In this document: piece by piece, positions 62,201 through 64,000 of the stretch | How the letters are laid out: every line of letters begins with the position of its first letter | How positions within the stretch are numbered: position 1 is the stretch's first letter | Source of the DNA: Thermomucor indicae-seudaticae | Lineage: Eukaryota > Mucoromycota > Mucoromycetes > Mucorales > Lichtheimiaceae | NCBI GenBank assembly: GCA_000787465.1 | Contig: JSYX01000110.1 | Location: 1-64,000 of the forward strand | DNA length: 64,000 nucleotides | Direction: 5' to 3' | Made by a program: the position numbers and the translations under genes | Notes under the pieces: generated by a model | Databases searched by the model: none | The model's input: only the letters and a program-made list of their open reading frames with translations | Told to the model about the DNA's origin: nothing

Positions 62201-64000
62201 TTTGATATGTTGATCGACTTTTCCATGTTTAGTCCACAGAACGACATTCCCAGGAAATGGCTAAGCAGAGCTATACAGCTGGCTCCATTTGAAGTACACA
62301 AAAACATCAATCTCATTCATGTTCTTAATCCAAACACACATCTGTGTAACTATATGCAGTCTTTACTGCCCTTAGAAGCGTATCGAATAGCCAACCGGAT
62401 GTTGTTTTGGACGAACCCCACAGAGCTCTACGATAAGATTGATCCTTCACAGCTGCATCTCCCTCGATCAACAGGTATGGCAAAGCGTCATTGTTTTTGA
62501 GACGGGGGCGTTTTGGCGCTAAATCATCCTATTAGTCAACGTGCAAAAGGGACCTATCACCAGCTTTTACCCGATCGAAAGGGTATCCGAAAACAATCAC
62601 CGGACGACAGTCTGCATAAAGCTGGGACCTGAAGTTGTGCAAATCATCTCAGTCGAGGAACAAGTCATCTTCCATGGAACCCGCGCCATAACTAACGACG
62701 TGTTTCATATTTCGGACGTGGATGCTGTTGCTCTGGGACGCTTCGGATACAGTGAAGAAAACGAGAACGAATTTCGCATACGCTACAACAATGGCACGTT
62801 CCGTCAACGCTTCCGTGCGGACCAAAGTGTAGCTGTGCGCATTGTCCGAGTAAGTATCCAGGTGCGCTCATTCCACTAGCTCGATTCAGCTGACTGGCGG
62901 ATATCAAGCTAGTGCAAGAAATGAAACGACGCTATGACGCCTCCATGGTGGCGGGTGGGGAGGATCAATACTTTTCTCACTTTATGAGTGGGACATTGAT
63001 TGATCGGGTCATGCGTCCAAGCGATGTCCCAGGACGTATACTGAACATGGCTTTGCTTAATATGGGAACCACGGATTCCTGCTTGCGTGTGGATGCACAC
63101 AACTTGCTGTGCTCCCTGGCACGTAGGTTTAATTTCAGGATACGTCAGCAGCTGGCAAGTGCAAGAGGCAAGTATCAAGCAGTCTGAGTTGCTTAACGAA
63201 TAAAGCCTAACGCTCATGGATAGACCTATGCCTTCCTGTCAATGATCAGCCCAGCGTTATGCAGATGAGCTGCATGCTCGCAGCGACGGAACCAATGCTA
63301 ACTCTGGAGTTCATAAATGAATGGTTTGTCGGATTCGCAAAAGCAAGTGGTCCAGAGCGCTATCTTTGCTTGGATTATGTATCTCCCTGGCTCCCGAACT
63401 TGGCTACATTTGGTCGGCGGTTTGGCGACAGGGCCATCCGTACGAAACTTGAAAAGATGGTCAAATTATTGATCGAAACGACAGTGGCGCATCCAGACGT
63501 GGGTTTAGTTCAAGAAAAATATAGACTTGTTGACTAACTGCCTGCTTGTATCCCCTTTAGATGATCCGATTGCTGCAGCTCAAGATATGGAAGCCGCTTG
63601 GTGAAATCAAAGAGCTAACAGACATCCTCTTGAACGCGGTGATAAAGTTCTCGACTTTTCATGATATGGGATCGTTCCAGATGGAGGTCATGAGCGGAAT
63701 AATCGCGACGATGGCCAATGCCACCATAAGACTGAAACTTGTTCGGCGGCTGCGCAAGACATTACGGGAGACATCTTTCCGCTATACCATAGCCTATCTC
63801 GTCCAGTTGTCCTGGAAAGACATTGCTGTTCTACTGCGGTTCATACTCATGGCTTCGTTCAATAACCACGGTCCTGTCAAGAACTACGTGCCTGAGCTTT
63901 TCAACAACATCATACTTTTGCTAGGCGTGGGGCCGACCATTGTACGTGAATCGGTTCACAGCTTGTTAATCAACATGATCCAGTCTTTGTGTTGCGCCGA
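56259..64000 (+). CDS. Neurofibromin/IRA-type Ras GTPase-activating protein (3' end outside window)
   Basis: This very large multi-exon gene is cut by the right edge. It stimulates GTP hydrolysis by Ras and so restrains cAMP/PKA or MAPK signalling. The N-terminal 1200 residues are HEAT-like helices (SYRLTTVIECILGALDKI, then long Leu-rich stretches). The RasGAP domain has the arginine finger in QAQLFRGTNITTRLL (Arg codon at 61008-61010) and FLRVFCPAIISPE, followed by GLLFATKIIQNLAN. A Sec14/CRAL-TRIO-like segment (RGVSREGRPIVYFIARN, FDMLIDFSMFS, NLIHVLNPN) and a PH-like segment (HISDVDAVALGRFGY) follow, exactly the neurofibromin layout. The start is placed at 56259 or, in the same frame, 56271; exon 1 ends at 56324. 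The joins between 56325 and 56590 are not resolved, and downstream exons are coherent. Confidence 0.9.

Overview
This window is nuclear DNA from a filamentous fungus, most likely an early-diverging one (Mucoromycota, probably Mucorales). Genes are dense and cut by many short GT-AG introns, mostly about 45-100 nt. Several families are fungal markers: a DASH kinetochore subunit (Dad1), Zn2Cys6 factor, Fic1/Inn1-like C2 protein and Kin4-like kinase. A canonical RNA-dependent RNA polymerase sits beside an SREBP, a complex I subunit and a neurofibromin-type RasGAP, a set that fits Mucoromycota better than budding yeasts. The species cannot be named from sequence alone. All exon models here were built by hand from splice sites and reading frame.

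Layout. 1-2151: an LTR-like repeat fragment and sparse DNA. 2152-6191: RNAi-type RdRP (+). 7955-10783: Zn2Cys6 regulator (+). 11085-26815: a long run of minus-strand genes: glutamate 5-kinase (PRO1), Kin4-like kinase, membrane-bound SREBP, LRRC58-like LRR protein, mitochondrial LEA-like protein, IMP2 peptidase and a nucleotidyltransferase. 27739-31158: Fic1/Inn1-like C2 protein (+), TSC13 (-) and a small secreted protein (-). 31829-36207: a multi-pass membrane protein, an LRR gene and an overlapping unknown gene, all minus. 36903-38975: a decayed SPX-SLC13 phosphate transporter. 39679-40831: a beta-trefoil (ricin-type) protein. 41000-47400: an accessory-looking island holding a multi-exon coiled-coil gene between two halves of the repeat seen at the window start. 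47782-55830: housekeeping genes DAD1/YAF9 (divergent), an aftiphilin/Laa2-like trafficking protein, NDUFA12/YPT7 (convergent) and an M13 metallopeptidase. 56259-64000: a neurofibromin/IRA-like RasGAP that runs off the right edge.

No operon-like pathway ties these genes together. Themes are membrane trafficking (Ypt7, Laa2-like), lipid homeostasis (SREBP, TSC13), mitochondria (IMP2, NDUFA12, LEA-like) and signalling (RasGAP, Kin4-like kinase, N-myristoylation candidate). The most unusual region is 42683-47400. There a protein of unknown family is built partly from tandemly duplicated exon-intron units, and the gene lies between separated halves of a dispersed repeat.
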